A stretch of DNA of 45,151 nucleotides from Paratrimastix pyriformis. Lineage: Eukaryota > Preaxostyla > Paratrimastigidae. The stretch covers positions 1 through 45,151 of the forward strand of contig JAPMOS010000231.1 in NCBI GenBank assembly GCA_027972325.1, given 5' to 3'. The notes below the pieces were generated by a model. That model ran no database searches. It saw only the letters and a list, made by a program, of their open reading frames with translations, and was not told the DNA's origin. Of this stretch, positions 10,475 to 19,098 are shown one piece after another (position 1 is the stretch's first letter; every line of letters begins with the position of its first letter). The translations under genes and the position numbers were made by a program.

Positions 10475-11040
10475 CCGGTTCTGATGATGCAAATCGATGA
10501 GTTTCATCGAAAAAACACTTGGGATGATGTCGGAACACCACCTCGAAAAATTCGATTTCTATTGAAAATCCATACCGCCGGTATGGATTTTATACGATGA
10601 TGCAAATCGATTTGTTTCATCGAAAACACTTGGGATGATGTCGGAACACCACCTCGAAAAATTCGATTTCATTGAAAATCCATACCGCCGGTATGGATTT
10701 TAGTACCGACAGCACTTGGGATGATGAACACCACCTCGAAAAAATTCGATTTCTATTGAAAATCCATACCGCCGGTATGGATTTTAGTACCCCTGACAAA
10801 CATCGCGGTTGGGATTCTGAATGATGCAACATCGATTTGTTCATCCTTCACCGAAACACCATTCGATTTATTCGTTTTGGAAATCCATACCGCCGGTATG
10901 GGTTATCGCGATACTGGTTCTGATGATGCAAATCGATGGTTTCATCTTGGGATGATGGCGGAACACCACCTCGAAAAATTCGATTTCTATTGAAAATCCA
11001 TACCGCCGGTATGGATTTTAGCACCGACGATCATTTGGTT
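10475..11040. repeat. Tandem array of nested palindromes
   Basis: Five units, 85-121 bp apart, each carry a 27-bp palindrome with 13-bp arms round a single C (core CCATACCG-C-CGGTATGG), at 10565-10591, 10675-10701, 10760-10786, about 10881-10905 (degenerate) and 10993-11019. Most units also hold TCGAA-AAA-TTCGA, and some hold the perfect palindrome CAAATCGATTTG. No ORF is credible here. DIRS A1 is inserted at the array's left edge, so more units may lie beyond the element. Confidence 0.88.
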
Positions 11041-11250
11041 TAGTGGCTCTAACCTTGGGTAATAGCCACACTTGATCTCAGAATTCCCGCACGGCACTTG
11101 GTGCCCCACGCGCATCGGCGTCGTGGCGACTGGTCACTCGAGGCCGACTCCTCGGAGGAACCGCGAGGCCATTCGAGGTGCCGCGCGAACCCGTCATCCG
11201 CCGCCGATGCAGCGCCGGCCTCGAGCCTTCGCCTGGACACTGTCACCGCG

Positions 11251-13058
11251 ATGCAGCCGCGACACCGAACCGGAGCCAGGAACCCAACGATGCAGGAACG
11301 AGGAGACCCAACATGCACCAGCCAGTCGCCTCCCCATTCTTCATCCCAGCCGAGCATTCTTCCAGCAGCGAACATGCGCGGGCGAGCGCTACCCGAGCCG
11401 CCCACCGCCGAGCCCGAGGAGACCCCTGAGCCTGAGCAGACCACCGTGCCAGAGCAGACCACCGAGCCCGTGCCTGAGCAGACCACCATCGAACCTTTGG
11501 AGACCACCACAACTGAACCCGAGGTGACTACCTCCGACCCTGTGCAGGCCACCACCACCGAACCCGCAGAACCCTCAGAACCCGAACCGGCGCAGTCCGA
11601 ACTACAGCAAACCGGCACAGAACCGGAAGCCGCCGAGCAGTCCGTCCCTGGTGAACCCGAGCAGCTCGCCGAACCCGAGCAGCCCGCCGAACCTGAGCTG
11701 ACCCCGAACCCGAGCAGACCGCAGCCCCTCCTCCGACGCCCTCAAAGCAGCCCCCCCAACGCCGTCGTCGCTTGCCCCTCCTCCGAAACCGAGGGCGGGT
11801 TCGCCTCCCAAGAAACTGCCCGACTCCATCCCGCCCAAGACGCCAGCACAGGCTCCCCGGCTATCAAGAGGTCCGCTCCCGTTCCCCCGACATCGATCCT
11901 GGCAACCCAGCGTTCACCGCCGCCGCCGGCTGCTGGTTCAATCGTTGCTCTCAAGACGCCTCCGCCTCCGGCATCCGTGCCTTCCAGAACCCCACGTGCA
12001 GCCCCTGCGTCCTCCGCCTCACGTGCAGCCCCGGTCACCGCCACGAGCACTACTGCCACGCCTCCAGCAGTGGCTCCGGGTCGGGCTTCCGTGCCTCCCA
12101 GAACCCCACGTGCAGCTTCGGTCACCGCCACGAGCACGACTGCCACGCCTCCAGCAGTGGCTCCGGGTCGGGCTTCCGTGCCTCCCAGAACCCCACGTGC
12201 AGCCCCGGTCACCGCCACGAGCACGACTGCAAAGCCTCCAGCAGTGGCTCCGGATCGAGCTTCCGTGCCTCCCAGAACGCCCCGCACCGCCACGAGTTCC
12301 ACGTCAGTCCCTCCCACAACTTCGAGTCCTCCGCCTCTGTCGTCGTCGAACACCGCCCCCCCGCCCCTCAATCGGTCTGTTTTTCTGTTTACCTCTTGTG
12401 GGTTCCTTAAAACCTCTCCTCCAGGATCTACCTCGTCTGGCAATCGGAGACAAAGGAAGTGTTGAAACTCACTCGACAGGCATTTTACGAACGGATCTTT
12501 CCCAAGCTGCTGGCAAGTTGGTTCCCGAGCACAAACCATCTGAATCGCGGTCTCATCGTCCCTGTTCATTTTTTCGAGACCATGGCTGAGTACCGACTCT
12601 CCGGTGCCATCTGTGTTGAGTTGCACAAGGTACTTAACCGGTTGGGACACCTTCGGGAAAATCCTGTTTTCGATGACCTGCGGTCAAAGACCTACCAGTT
12701 CCTGACTTCAAGAGCCTTGATGATTCTTGTGTGTCTGGATTCCGAGGCTGCATTCGGCGTCGACCGTGCCGTCGATGGCCACATGAGGCTGGAAGAGCTT
12801 GCCCTCTGGGAACGCACTTTCCCCTTCTACGTCAAGGAGGTTTTTCATGACCGTTCCATGTTGGAACTCACTGACTACTACGGAGAACAGTTCCCCAAGG
12901 TATTCCAGGCTTGCGAACGTGAATACCTCGCTCTCTCCGAAGACGAATGGAAGACCTATGACTGGTCGATTCAGTGCCACAAGTTCCGCACCAACACCTG
13001 CTACCGCGAGATTCCGGCCCATTGGGACTGTCTCTTCAAGTTCACTGGGAGCGCATAA
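11251..13058 (+). CDS. Unknown two-exon gene P1: repeat-rich first exon plus conserved second exon
   Basis: I do not recognise the family. Exon 1 (11251-12374) encodes a Pro/Glu/Thr-rich stretch (EPEQTTEPVPEQTT and similar) and then about three copies of a 29-residue repeat built on ASVPPRTPRAAP ... TATSTTATPPAVAPG. Exon 2 (12425-13058) encodes a compact domain: LTRQAFYERIFPKLLASWFP, VPVHFFETMAEYRLSGA, ICVELHKVL, LTDYYGEQFPKVF and YDWSIQCHK. The intron at 12375-12424 (50 nt, GTCTGT...CTCCAG) keeps the frame, giving about 585 residues. I chose the ATG at 11251 as the first in-frame ATG; the frame is open a little further upstream. No signal peptide is clear. P2 just downstream carries the same exon 2 with quite different repeats in exon 1, which suggests a conserved domain behind a fast-changing linker. 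Confidence 0.65.
11980..12290 (+). repeat. 87-bp in-frame tandem repeat within P1 exon 1
   Basis: About three copies of an 87-bp unit encode a 29-residue Pro/Ala/Thr-rich repeat (RASVPPRTPRAA ... PPAVAPG). Because the period is a multiple of three, changes in copy number keep the reading frame. Confidence 0.75.
12375..12424 (+). other. Intron of P1 (50 nt)
   Basis: The donor GTCTGT and acceptor CTCCTCCAG are both matched in P2 (13760-13813), and the exon sequence on the left (CCTCAATCG) is shared too. Removing it joins exon 1 (two bases of a codon left) to exon 2 (one base) in frame. Confidence 0.65.
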
Positions 13059-13386
13059 ACAACCCGAGACTTTTTTTGTCTCTATCTCTCTCCGCCACCT
13101 TCTTCCCGCTTTCCATGTGTCCCTGTTTTTTTGAAAAGAGTGGCTATTACCCCCTGGAGCCTAGTCGCATCGAGAAGACCTTCGTTGATCTATTGTTACC
13201 AAAACTTTTATCTTGTGCGGAACCCGTCAGCGTGGATCCATTCACCGAGAAGAGCGTGTGCCAGCCGTAGTTCGTCCTACAAGGGGAACAAAACAGAGAT
13301 GGCGTGAGAAATAGTGCTTTCCTTGTGTCTGATTTTGAACTTCCTGGTTTTGAAAAGAGTGGCTGTTACCCCTGGAGTATCCCGCA
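13059..13386. other. Intergenic spacer between P1 and P2
   Basis: No gene is seen. Two imperfect copies of GAAAAGAGTGGCTNTTACCCC (here split by one variable base) lie at about 13133-13154 and 13352-13372, and the second leads into the start of P2. This suggests that the P genes arose by tandem duplication. Confidence 0.5.
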
Positions 13387-13485
13387 TGGAAACCGCCAAA
13401 ATGCAGAGGAAGCACGCAAGTCATGCCATGCTTAGCAGACGGACTCGGTCTCGCCAGGTGATCATTCTCGTCGAGGACGTTCCCG

Positions 13486-13700
13486 AGTCCCTTCCTGAGC
13501 CCCTTCCTGAGCCCCTTCCTGAGCCCCTTCCTGAGTCCCTTCCTGAGTCCCTTCCTGAGCCTCTTCCTGAGTCCCTTCCTGAGTCCCTTCCTGAGTCCCT
13601 TCCTGAGCCCCTTCCTGAGCCCCTTCCTGAGCCCCTTCCTGAGCCACTTCCTGAGCCACTTCCTGAGCCCCTTCCTGAGCCCCTTCCTGAGCCCCTTCCC
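13486..13700 (+). repeat. 12-bp minisatellite (LPEP/LPES) in P2 exon 1
   Basis: About 18 tandem copies of CTTCCTGAGCCC with a few variants (GAGTCC, GAGCCA) encode Leu-Pro-Glu-Pro or Leu-Pro-Glu-Ser. The unit is a multiple of three. Apparent open frames on the opposite strand across this stretch are by-products of the repeat. Confidence 0.9.
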
Positions 13701-13759
13701 GGCATGACGCCACGACAAGCCCCCGCCTACGAAGTCCGCTGCTCCCCGCTCCTCAATCG

Positions 13760-13813
13760 GTCTGTTTACTGTTTTCCCTGATGTGTTGTGGGTTTCTCAT
13801 GCCTCTCCTCCAG
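13760..13813 (+). other. Intron of P2 (54 nt)
   Basis: The same donor (TCAATCG then GTCTGT) and the same acceptor (CCTCTCCTCCAG) as in P1 delimit it. The interior has diverged from P1 but stays T-rich. Confidence 0.6.
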
Positions 13814-14568
13814 GACCACGACTTCTTTCAACCGGAGGACAAGACCGAGGTGCACCTAAGCCGACAGGCTTTTTACGAACGGATCTTCCCCAAGCTGCTG
13901 GCAAGTTGGTTCCCGAACACGAAACATCTGAATCCCGGCCTCATCGTCCCCGTTCACTTTTTGAAGCCGTTGACTGAGTACCATTTCTCCGCTCCCATCT
14001 GTGTTGAGTTGCACAAGGTACTCACCCGGATGGTTCTCGCTTTCGGTGGCGTCCTTTTTTCCTTGACCAGCGGACGCTGTTCTGATACGTCGCAGACCTA
14101 CAGGGGCCTGTCAGCAAGAGCCTTGCTCATTACCCTGCTCCTTCCGAGGCTGCATTCGACATCGACCACCCCATCGAGGGCCCGATGAGGCTCGATGAGA
14201 TCGTCCTCTGGGAACGCTCTTACCTTCCACCTCAGGGGGGTTCTTCGTGACCGTTCCCTGTTGGAGCGCACTGACTACTACGGAGAACAGTTCCCCAAGG
14301 TATTCCTGGCCTGCGAACGTGAATACCTCTCTCTCTCCGCGGACGAACGGAAGACCTATGACTGGTCGATTCAGTGCCACAAGCCAGCACCTGCTCGCGC
14401 GAGCTTCCTACCCTTTGGGACTTCCTCTTAACTGGGCCCCTTCCTCTGCCCGTTCCTGTCCTTGTGGCTGAGCCCGAACCCGTGCCGGAATCCGTGCCCC
14501 TTCCCGAGAACGTGCCGGTAGCCGATGATGACGAAGATGAATGGTTTGCCGGCGATAAATTCGGATGA

Positions 14569-14860
14569 CGACACTGGCAACAACGACTACAACGCCAACC
14601 CCCAAGGGGAAGACGAAGACGAAGACGAGTAATGAATCTGGTTCTCTTTTCGATCCGAAATTAGAGGCTCGACGTTTTCTCTCGAAAAAAGGAGGAGGAA
14701 GTGCGTCAGGGTGAAGCAAGGTGAAAGTGAAGCAAGGAGGATTTGGGAGGGTCTGTTCATGAAAACCCGCGGGCCCTCACTACAGACAGGCCGAGTGGGG
14801 AGGGTCTGTCCACGAAAACCCGGAGGCCAGAGCGTCGGGCTTTTTTCTATAGAAATCTCA
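14569..14860. other. Spacer upstream of X1 with a short direct repeat
   Basis: Two copies of a roughly 27-bp block beginning GGGAGGGTCTGT and ending GAAAACCCGNGG lie at about 14747-14773 and 14800-14826. Each contains GTCTGT, the donor-like hexamer of this window's introns, and the stretch before 14861 ends in a T-run followed by CTATAG. So an upstream exon of X1 spliced from one of these sites is possible. No other gene is seen. Confidence 0.4.
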
Positions 14861-15331
14861 ATGTCTATAGCGTCCACAGAAACCCTGGAACAAGGGGGAC
14901 CACAGATGCTGACCCAACTCATCTTGAAGATACTCTACCATAGGGTCGTCACGACTAAGGATCTCGTCGTGCTCAGTGGCGATCTCCATGGCCAGAAACG
15001 GACGGAACGCGGAGCAAAGGGAACGTGCAACGCCGAGACTTCAACCGGGGGACCGACCACATTTCTACTTTCTAATTCGATGCTGGATGAATTTTGCAAA
15101 CTCTTTGGGCATTTGGGTTTCTCTTCTGGAGCGCTTCCTTCGAGTACCTTGTTGAAGGGCATCATTGAATCGCTGCAGAAGGGCTGTTCTCCAGCTGTGT
15201 CTCGGGATCGCATTGCCGTCTGGATCCAGAAACTATTGTCCTCGTTTATGTGGCAGTGCTTTCTCAAGTATCGAGACGACGCTCCACCATCTCATTCTCG
15301 CCACTCTTCGGCATCCTCCCCGGTCGCATAG
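14861..15331 (+). CDS. Unknown protein X1 (KLFG family, about 156 aa)
   Basis: The function is not recognised. The start MSIASTETL (14861) is chosen; an in-frame ATG at 14759 (MKTRGPS) lies in repeat-like sequence. The conserved part is SNSMLDEFCKLFGHLGF, then TLLKGIIESLQKG and VWIQKLLSSFMWQCFLKY, predicted to be helical. A matching block occurs in X2 on the other strand (KMLPELAKLFGYITVH, RALLKTIVEML, FFFQVLGSVTW), which supports X1 as a real gene of a family. It ends 70 bp before Y1 on the same strand. Confidence 0.55.
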   Translation: MSIASTETLEQGGPQMLTQLILKILYHRVVTTKDLVVLSGDLHGQKRTERGAKGTCNAETSTGGPTTFLLSNSMLDEFCKLFGHLGFSSGALPSSTLLKGIIESLQKGCSPAVSRDRIAVWIQKLLSSFMWQCFLKYRDDAPPSHSRHSSASSPVA

Positions 15332-15401
15332 ACCCTTGAGTTTTGAATTCCTTTGCCTCGATTTTTGCGTCGATTCTCTCGCTGCCTTTTGCTATTTTCC
15401 A
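15332..15401 (+). promoter_or_regulatory. Shared upstream sequence of the Y genes (Y1 copy)
   Basis: TTTTGAATTC, a T-rich stretch and CCTTTTGCTATTTTCCA lie directly before the Y1 start. The Y2 upstream (18462-18503) has TTTGAATTTG, GCCTTTTCTATTGGCCA in the same order and distance. A conserved core promoter or 5' UTR is a reasonable inference. Confidence 0.4.
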
Positions 15402-16407
15402 ATGAGCAAAACTGAAGAACAATCTGGGATGACGATGGAGCAAATGGAAGAAGCCGGGAAGATCGAGGAGAAGAAACGGGATGCAGAAGCAGCTGTTGCG
15501 CAATCGGAGGCTGCGAGCAAAAAGAGACGTGAGGGTAAGGTCGGTATATTACGCTTTAGTGGTGGGGTGAGGGGGGGACCTGCATCGGGTCCTGGCCCTA
15601 TCAATGTGATCGTGGTCTTACTGGTGGTTTGTTGGATGATGTCTCTTCTGTCGCAGAGAGTCCGTGTTCCGGTTCGATTCAAGAAGCCTCTGGACTCGTC
15701 CTCGCCCAACTATCGAAACTTGACATTGGCAATGGAGAGGGATGGATTCGCTGAGCCGCTGGTGGAGGGTTCCTACCCCTCCTTTGAGGTGCTCATCTAT
15801 GAAGATGATTTGGAACTATTGAACACGTTCTGTGGGGTGAAGGGATTGGACATCCTGGACCACCGAATGGAGGAATTACCTGAGTCGCGCTCAGCCACTA
15901 CGATTGTTGGGGACTTCTCCCTGGAGTTGCTCCTGAAAGCGATTAGGGAAGCCAATCCTGGCTGCTTTGTGACTGGGAGACAAGTTCATGGCAAGGTCTG
16001 TCAGGTGGGGGTTGGGAATGATCATCTCTTGGTAGGTGCAAGACCCTATGATGAAGGTGTTCCGTGTGCTATGTGTGGTGAGGGGCCCGCCAGTGTGGCC
16101 ATCGGTTGTGGCGGGTCGCCGGCCGATTTTTGCCGGGGAGCGGTCGGACCAGTTCGAGAATGTGCCTGGCAAGACGGTCATCGTGCTGAGGCCGGCTGGT
16201 TGCAGATCGGTGGGCGACGTGATGCGGTGGTTTGCGACGAGCGGTCTCACCGCCCCGGACCAAATCAAACTGAAGGATCGCGATTTGGATTCGGGGCGCG
16301 GGGGCTTCGTCCTCCGCATCCCGACCGACGAGGTCAGGGCCCGGGCTATGGCGCGGAGGGGGCAAGAAGTGGGGGCTGTTGTTGTTGCGGATACGGGCGG
16401 GCTGTGA
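15402..16407 (+). CDS. Unknown gene Y1, probably three exons
   Basis: The family is not recognised. Exon 1 (15402-15539) is a charged coiled-coil-like start (MTMEQMEEAGKIEEKKRD ... KKRREGK). Exon 2 (15657-15995) reads RVRVPVRFKKPLDSSS, SFEVLIYEDDLELLNTF and LLKAIREANPGC. Exon 3 (16036-16407) reads VQDPMMKVFRVLCVV, GKTVIVLRPAG and FVLRIPTDEVRARAMA. Introns at 15540-15656 (donor GTCGGT) and 15996-16035 (donor GTCTGT, 40 nt) keep the frame. Y2 has the same exon order and the same REANP text just before its last intron. The first intron has no stop and is 117 nt, so keeping it would insert a hydrophobic stretch (INVIVVLLVVCWMMSLLS) instead of breaking the protein. The unspliced frame also stays open to 16706, but the exon 3 frame is favoured because Y2 uses the equivalent one. 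Confidence 0.6.
15540..15656 (+). other. First intron of Y1 (or in-frame retained segment)
   Basis: It is bounded by GTCGGT and CTGTCGCAG, with a pyrimidine-rich 3' side; length 117 nt, no stop. A more canonical donor, GTAAGG, sits 5 bp upstream (15535) but would shift the frame against exon 2. Confidence 0.5.
15996..16035 (+). other. Second intron of Y1 (40 nt)
   Basis: GTCTGT to TTGGTAG; removal joins two different open frames at phase 0. The equivalent intron in Y2 is 31478-31520. Confidence 0.55.
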
Positions 16408-17005
16408 GTGAAGTAGCTGGGCGGGTTGTGGACGGGCGCGTGGGGTGGGCAGCTGTGATCATCGGCCCCCTATTTCGTGTGTGTGTGTGCGATACTATTC
16501 AATCACCTAAACAGCACGACAGAATCGAACTGAGAAATAGTGAAAGAAAACCGTTGGTCCGGCCGAAGCCGGCGGGTAAGATGCACCCCAGGGCTCCCTC
16601 CAGGGGAAGGTGCACAGGGGGCATCGGGAGAAAGGAGAGACTGGAACTCGCAAGGAAACATCAACTCGCATACAAAATGGAACAAAGAGGACATGACAAC
16701 GAATAAAGGGGGCGGGGGGACAGAAGAACAGAAAAAAGAACACGAAAGTTAATACGAGAAGCACTCCTCGCGCCAGCCTGAGGGGGGGCTACTGCCCATC
16801 CACCAGCACCGGAATGACCGGTAGCTCAACTTGGATGGTCCCCTGATCCACCGTCCCCACTCTGGCTCCTTCCTCACATCATGATCCCCCCGGCGGGGGA
16901 CCAGGTCGGCGGCACCAATCTTGCGAACAGCAGCGGAAGCAGGGTCCGGCGCCACGGCAGCGGGAGCAGGCGCCTTGGTGTCAGCCATGGCCGGGCCAGG
17001 CACAT
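16408..17005. other. Non-coding spacer between convergent Y1 and X2
   Basis: No firm gene. A hairpin, CCGGCCGAAGCCGG (about 16558-16572), and a GC-rich block (16560-16640) whose reverse complement has CCCCTGGAGGGA and CCCTGGGGTGC text like the LINE-2 3' UTR (about 30265-30305) may be an old LINE fragment. On the minus strand, 16749-17000 is open and Ala/Pro-rich (MADTKAPAPAAVAP), possibly a downstream exon of X2, because a GTCTGT lies at the join (about 17024-17030); this is unproven. Confidence 0.35.
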
Positions 17006-17854
17006 TCAGAGCAGACACAGACAAGGGGGGCACAACAACAGGGGCAGCAGGGGCGATTGACTTCTTGCCTCCGGGCTCGCCCCCCTTCGCCGAGGCTGGG
17101 GCTGGGGTGCGGGCGGCTTGGCTACCACTGGGTCAGGAACCGGGGTGGACGGGGCGGTGGGCGCCGCCGGTTGCGGTGCAAACGGGTTCCCGAAGGGGGC
17201 CGGGACCGCAGGAGGACGCACAGTGGTGACCTCAAAGGGGTTGGCAGCCCGTCCTTTCTTGGAGCCCGAGAGCGACTTCGGAGAAGGAGGGCTGCGAGGG
17301 TGTGGCGGACCTCCACCCAATTGACGGGGTGGGGTGGTGATACATGATGTCGGCCGACACCCACTCATTGAGGTTGTGTGACGTGACGAATCAGACGGTT
17401 TCAAAGAGCGGTTGGATGAGGCTGCGGGACCACCAAAACGCATACTCATTGGGAGCTCCTCGGACGATTCCGATGAGATACTCTCCAAGTCCGATTGTCC
17501 AGCATGCCACGTGACAGAGCCAAGCACTTGAAAAAAGAAGTCAGTCATAGACGAAACGAGCATTTCTCGCTCGAGGCTGCCGAGCATTTCAACGATCGTC
17601 TTCAGCAATGCTCTGGAGACGACCCGCTGCTTGTGAACAGTGATATACCCAAACAATTTCGCAAGCTCAGGAAGCATCTTTTGCGTAAGCACCTTGAAAT
17701 CGCTGTCCAGATCCGTATAGCGGAGATGCTTTTCAGAGATGTCGCGGTTCAGGAAGCGCAGAAACGGATCATCATTGCGTTCAATTTCACCATGCATCAT
17801 GACAAAGTTGCTGACGTCTCCATCAAGATCGTCATTTTCCGAGCAGATTTCCAT
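17006..17854 (-). CDS. Unknown protein X2 (KLFG family, about 282 aa)
   Basis: The family is shared with X1. The start is MEICSENDDLDGDVSNF at 17854. Residues about 55-115 hold the conserved helical block (KMLPELAKLFGYITVH, SRALLKTIVEML, SMTDFFFQVLGSVTW). After a Ser-rich link the C-terminal half is low-complexity Pro/Ala (VPAPFGNPFAPQPAAP), which is common in this locus and may be partly intronic or an alternative tail. It is convergent with Y1. X1 and X2 keep only the block, so the tails evolve freely. No enzyme motif is visible. Confidence 0.55.
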   Translation of the reverse strand: MEICSENDDLDGDVSNFVMMHGEIERNDDPFLRFLNRDISEKHLRYTDLDSDFKVLTQKMLPELAKLFGYITVHKQRVVSRALLKTIVEMLGSLEREMLVSSMTDFFFQVLGSVTWHAGQSDLESISSESSEELPMSMRFGGPAASSNRSLKPSDSSRHTTSMSGCRPTSCITTPPRQLGGGPPHPRSPPSPKSLSGSKKGRAANPFEVTTVRPPAVPAPFGNPFAPQPAAPTAPSTPVPDPVVAKPPAPQPQPRRRGASPEARSQSPLLPLLLCPPCLCLL

Positions 17855-18503
17855 CCAACGGGACGCTCGGATTTGAATTCAAAAGGACACCAATGCCGGG
17901 GGAAAAAAACCCCCTATTTCTCCCTGTCCTTCTGTGTTGGTACCGCCTGAAAACGAGTGGAAGGGAGCTGGTGAAGGGTGCAAAAAGGGGACTGGATGGA
18001 GAATAATGGAAGGGGTGGGCGCAATTGGAGAGGTGGATCGTGTAATTGCGAGTATTGTTTGGTGGCACGATGTATTGAATACCGAAAACGAGGGAAAGGG
18101 GCGAGGGGATATGGGAAAGGGAAAGAAGGGGGTGGGGGCTTGGTTGGAATGAGGAGGGGAATCATTATGCAACTGAGGGGTGGAACAGATGGTGGAATTG
18201 GTGGAGAGAGGTGGAAGGTAAAATTGGAGTGGGTGGAGATATCACAGACAAGAAGGAGGGGAACGGGAATTGGGTGGGGAATTAATAAAGGGGTAAATGT
18301 AGTTGATCAAAAAGAGAGGGGCGAGAAGCGTGGTTGTCTGGGTTGGATAAAGACTGGTAATGAGAACTGGGAATGCTGGTACGGGGATGGGGAAGACCTC
18401 TGGAAGGAGCGATGGGGCCGGTGGTGGACGGGAGTCCCCGGTCCTACCGACCTGGAAAGTGTTTGAATTTGGGATCTTCGCCTTTTCTATTGGCCAATTG
18501 ACG
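17855..18503. other. Purine-rich spacer between X2 and Y2
   Basis: The plus strand is strongly enriched in G and A from about 17950 to 18440. No gene is credible; open frames here are by-products of composition. It contains the 130-bp repeat (18305-18434) and the Y2 upstream element (18462-18503). X2 upstream control sequence should lie at its left side. Confidence 0.5.
18305..18434 (+). repeat. 130-bp direct repeat, copy 1 (upstream of Y2)
   Basis: It begins GATCAAAAAGAGAGGGG and matches 32171-32300 with what I read as a single mismatch (ACGGGGATGG versus ACGGAGATGG). The two copies bracket the Y2 gene. Confidence 0.9.
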
Positions 18504-18944
18504 ATGTCTTCTGAGACTCATTCTGTTGAAGATGCTGGTGCGGTTCCTTTGACGCTGGAAAGTGTTGAGGCTGAAGCCAATCGCCAAAGAATGGAGGCGG
18601 CTGGTAAAAAAAGAGTGGCCGAAAAGAGCCAGGCTGAGGAGCAGGGTGAAAAGAAGGAAAAAGTTTTGGTCTGTGCTAATTGGATAGTGGCTTTCCTACC
18701 GAAAGTCCGCCTATCAAAGATGTTCGTTGGGCTCATCTTGGGTCTTTGTTTGTCAATTGCCTTCTGTGAATTACAGGCTGAGACAATGAGATTTGCTATT
18801 AAATTCGAGCCAAGTGCTGTGCAATTTAGCTGGTACGAACTTGAATGCCAGCTTCGTGAGATCCTTGGCGATGCTCGCGTTCAACAAGGCCTGGAAGAAG
18901 GAACTTTTGGCGTGACGTGTCTGAGACCCGATGCCGCGGAGATT
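18504..18944 (+). pseudogene. Gene Y2, 5' part, split by DIRS B
   Basis: This is a paralogue of Y1. Exon 1 (18504-18668) has a charged start (MSSETHSVEDAGAVPL ... QRMEAAGKKRVAEKS). A probable intron, 18669-18776 (donor GTCTGT, acceptor AATTACAG), follows, then ETMRFAIKFEPSAVQFSW and GTFGVTCLRPDAAEI, aligned with Y1 SFEVLIYEDDLELLNTF. The coding text stops exactly at base 18944 against the element and resumes at 31300 in the same codon phase (LGAFASRNQAVLTDL). The gene was therefore intact at this point before the insertion. With 12.4 kb of element inside it, it is presumably not functional unless another allele is intact. Confidence 0.65.
18669..18776 (+). other. First intron of Y2 (or in-frame retained segment)
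   Basis: GTCTGT donor, TTACAG acceptor, 108 nt, phase 0, no stop. If kept, it encodes a hydrophobic run (MFVGLILGLCLSIAFC), as the first intron of Y1 does. Confidence 0.5.
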
Positions 18945-18968
18945 GGTGGGATAGCCGAGTAATCTCTT

Positions 18969-19098
18969 CCCCAAACAAACCCAAACCAAGAAAGAGTGAA
19001 CACTTGCACAGCAAGCACGCAAAACGGCACTGACATCCAAAAATTTTATCAAAAGAATTTGACATGTCAGGTCAGTGCCGGCAGTCGACTCGTCCTTT
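18969..19098. repeat. Left terminal inverted repeat of DIRS B
   Basis: It runs from CCCCAAACAAACCCAAACC through CGGCACTGACATCC and TTTGACATGTCA to GTCGACTCGTCC. It is the reverse complement of 31122-31251 with only a few differences. Confidence 0.9.

Larger units (their letters stand above)
13387..14568 (+). pseudogene. P2, diverged and frameshifted paralogue of P1
   Basis: Exon 1 starts METAKMQRKHASHAML, continues to VIILVEDVPES and then an LPEP/LPES repeat. After a 54-nt intron (13760-13813), exon 2 reads HLSRQAFYERIFPKLLASWF and PVHFLKPLTEYHF, clearly homologous to P1. The reading shifts after FGGVLFS (about 14055), resumes in another frame at RDRSLLERTDYYGEQFPKVF and YDWSIQCHK, and shifts again near 14390. 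The exon 1 phase also does not match exon 2 across the intron. At least two, probably three, frameshifts make it a likely pseudogene. The last frame would add an acidic tail (DDDEDEWFAGDKFG) absent from P1. Confidence 0.65.

Noticed and set aside
10475-11040. Possible CRISPR array
   Set aside because: Units are whole tandem repeats with no unique spacers of fixed length, no cas genes are near, and the context is eukaryotic.
13421-13718. Long minus-strand ORFs rich in Arg/Gly/Lys repeats opposite the LPEP repeat
   Set aside because: They are by-products of a 12-bp repeat with no stops in several frames; the plus frame fits the P gene structure.
15165-16706. Single 513-aa unspliced ORF for Y1
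   Set aside because: The C-terminal third in this frame is low-complexity, and the alternative frame after a 40-nt intron matches the arrangement in Y2.
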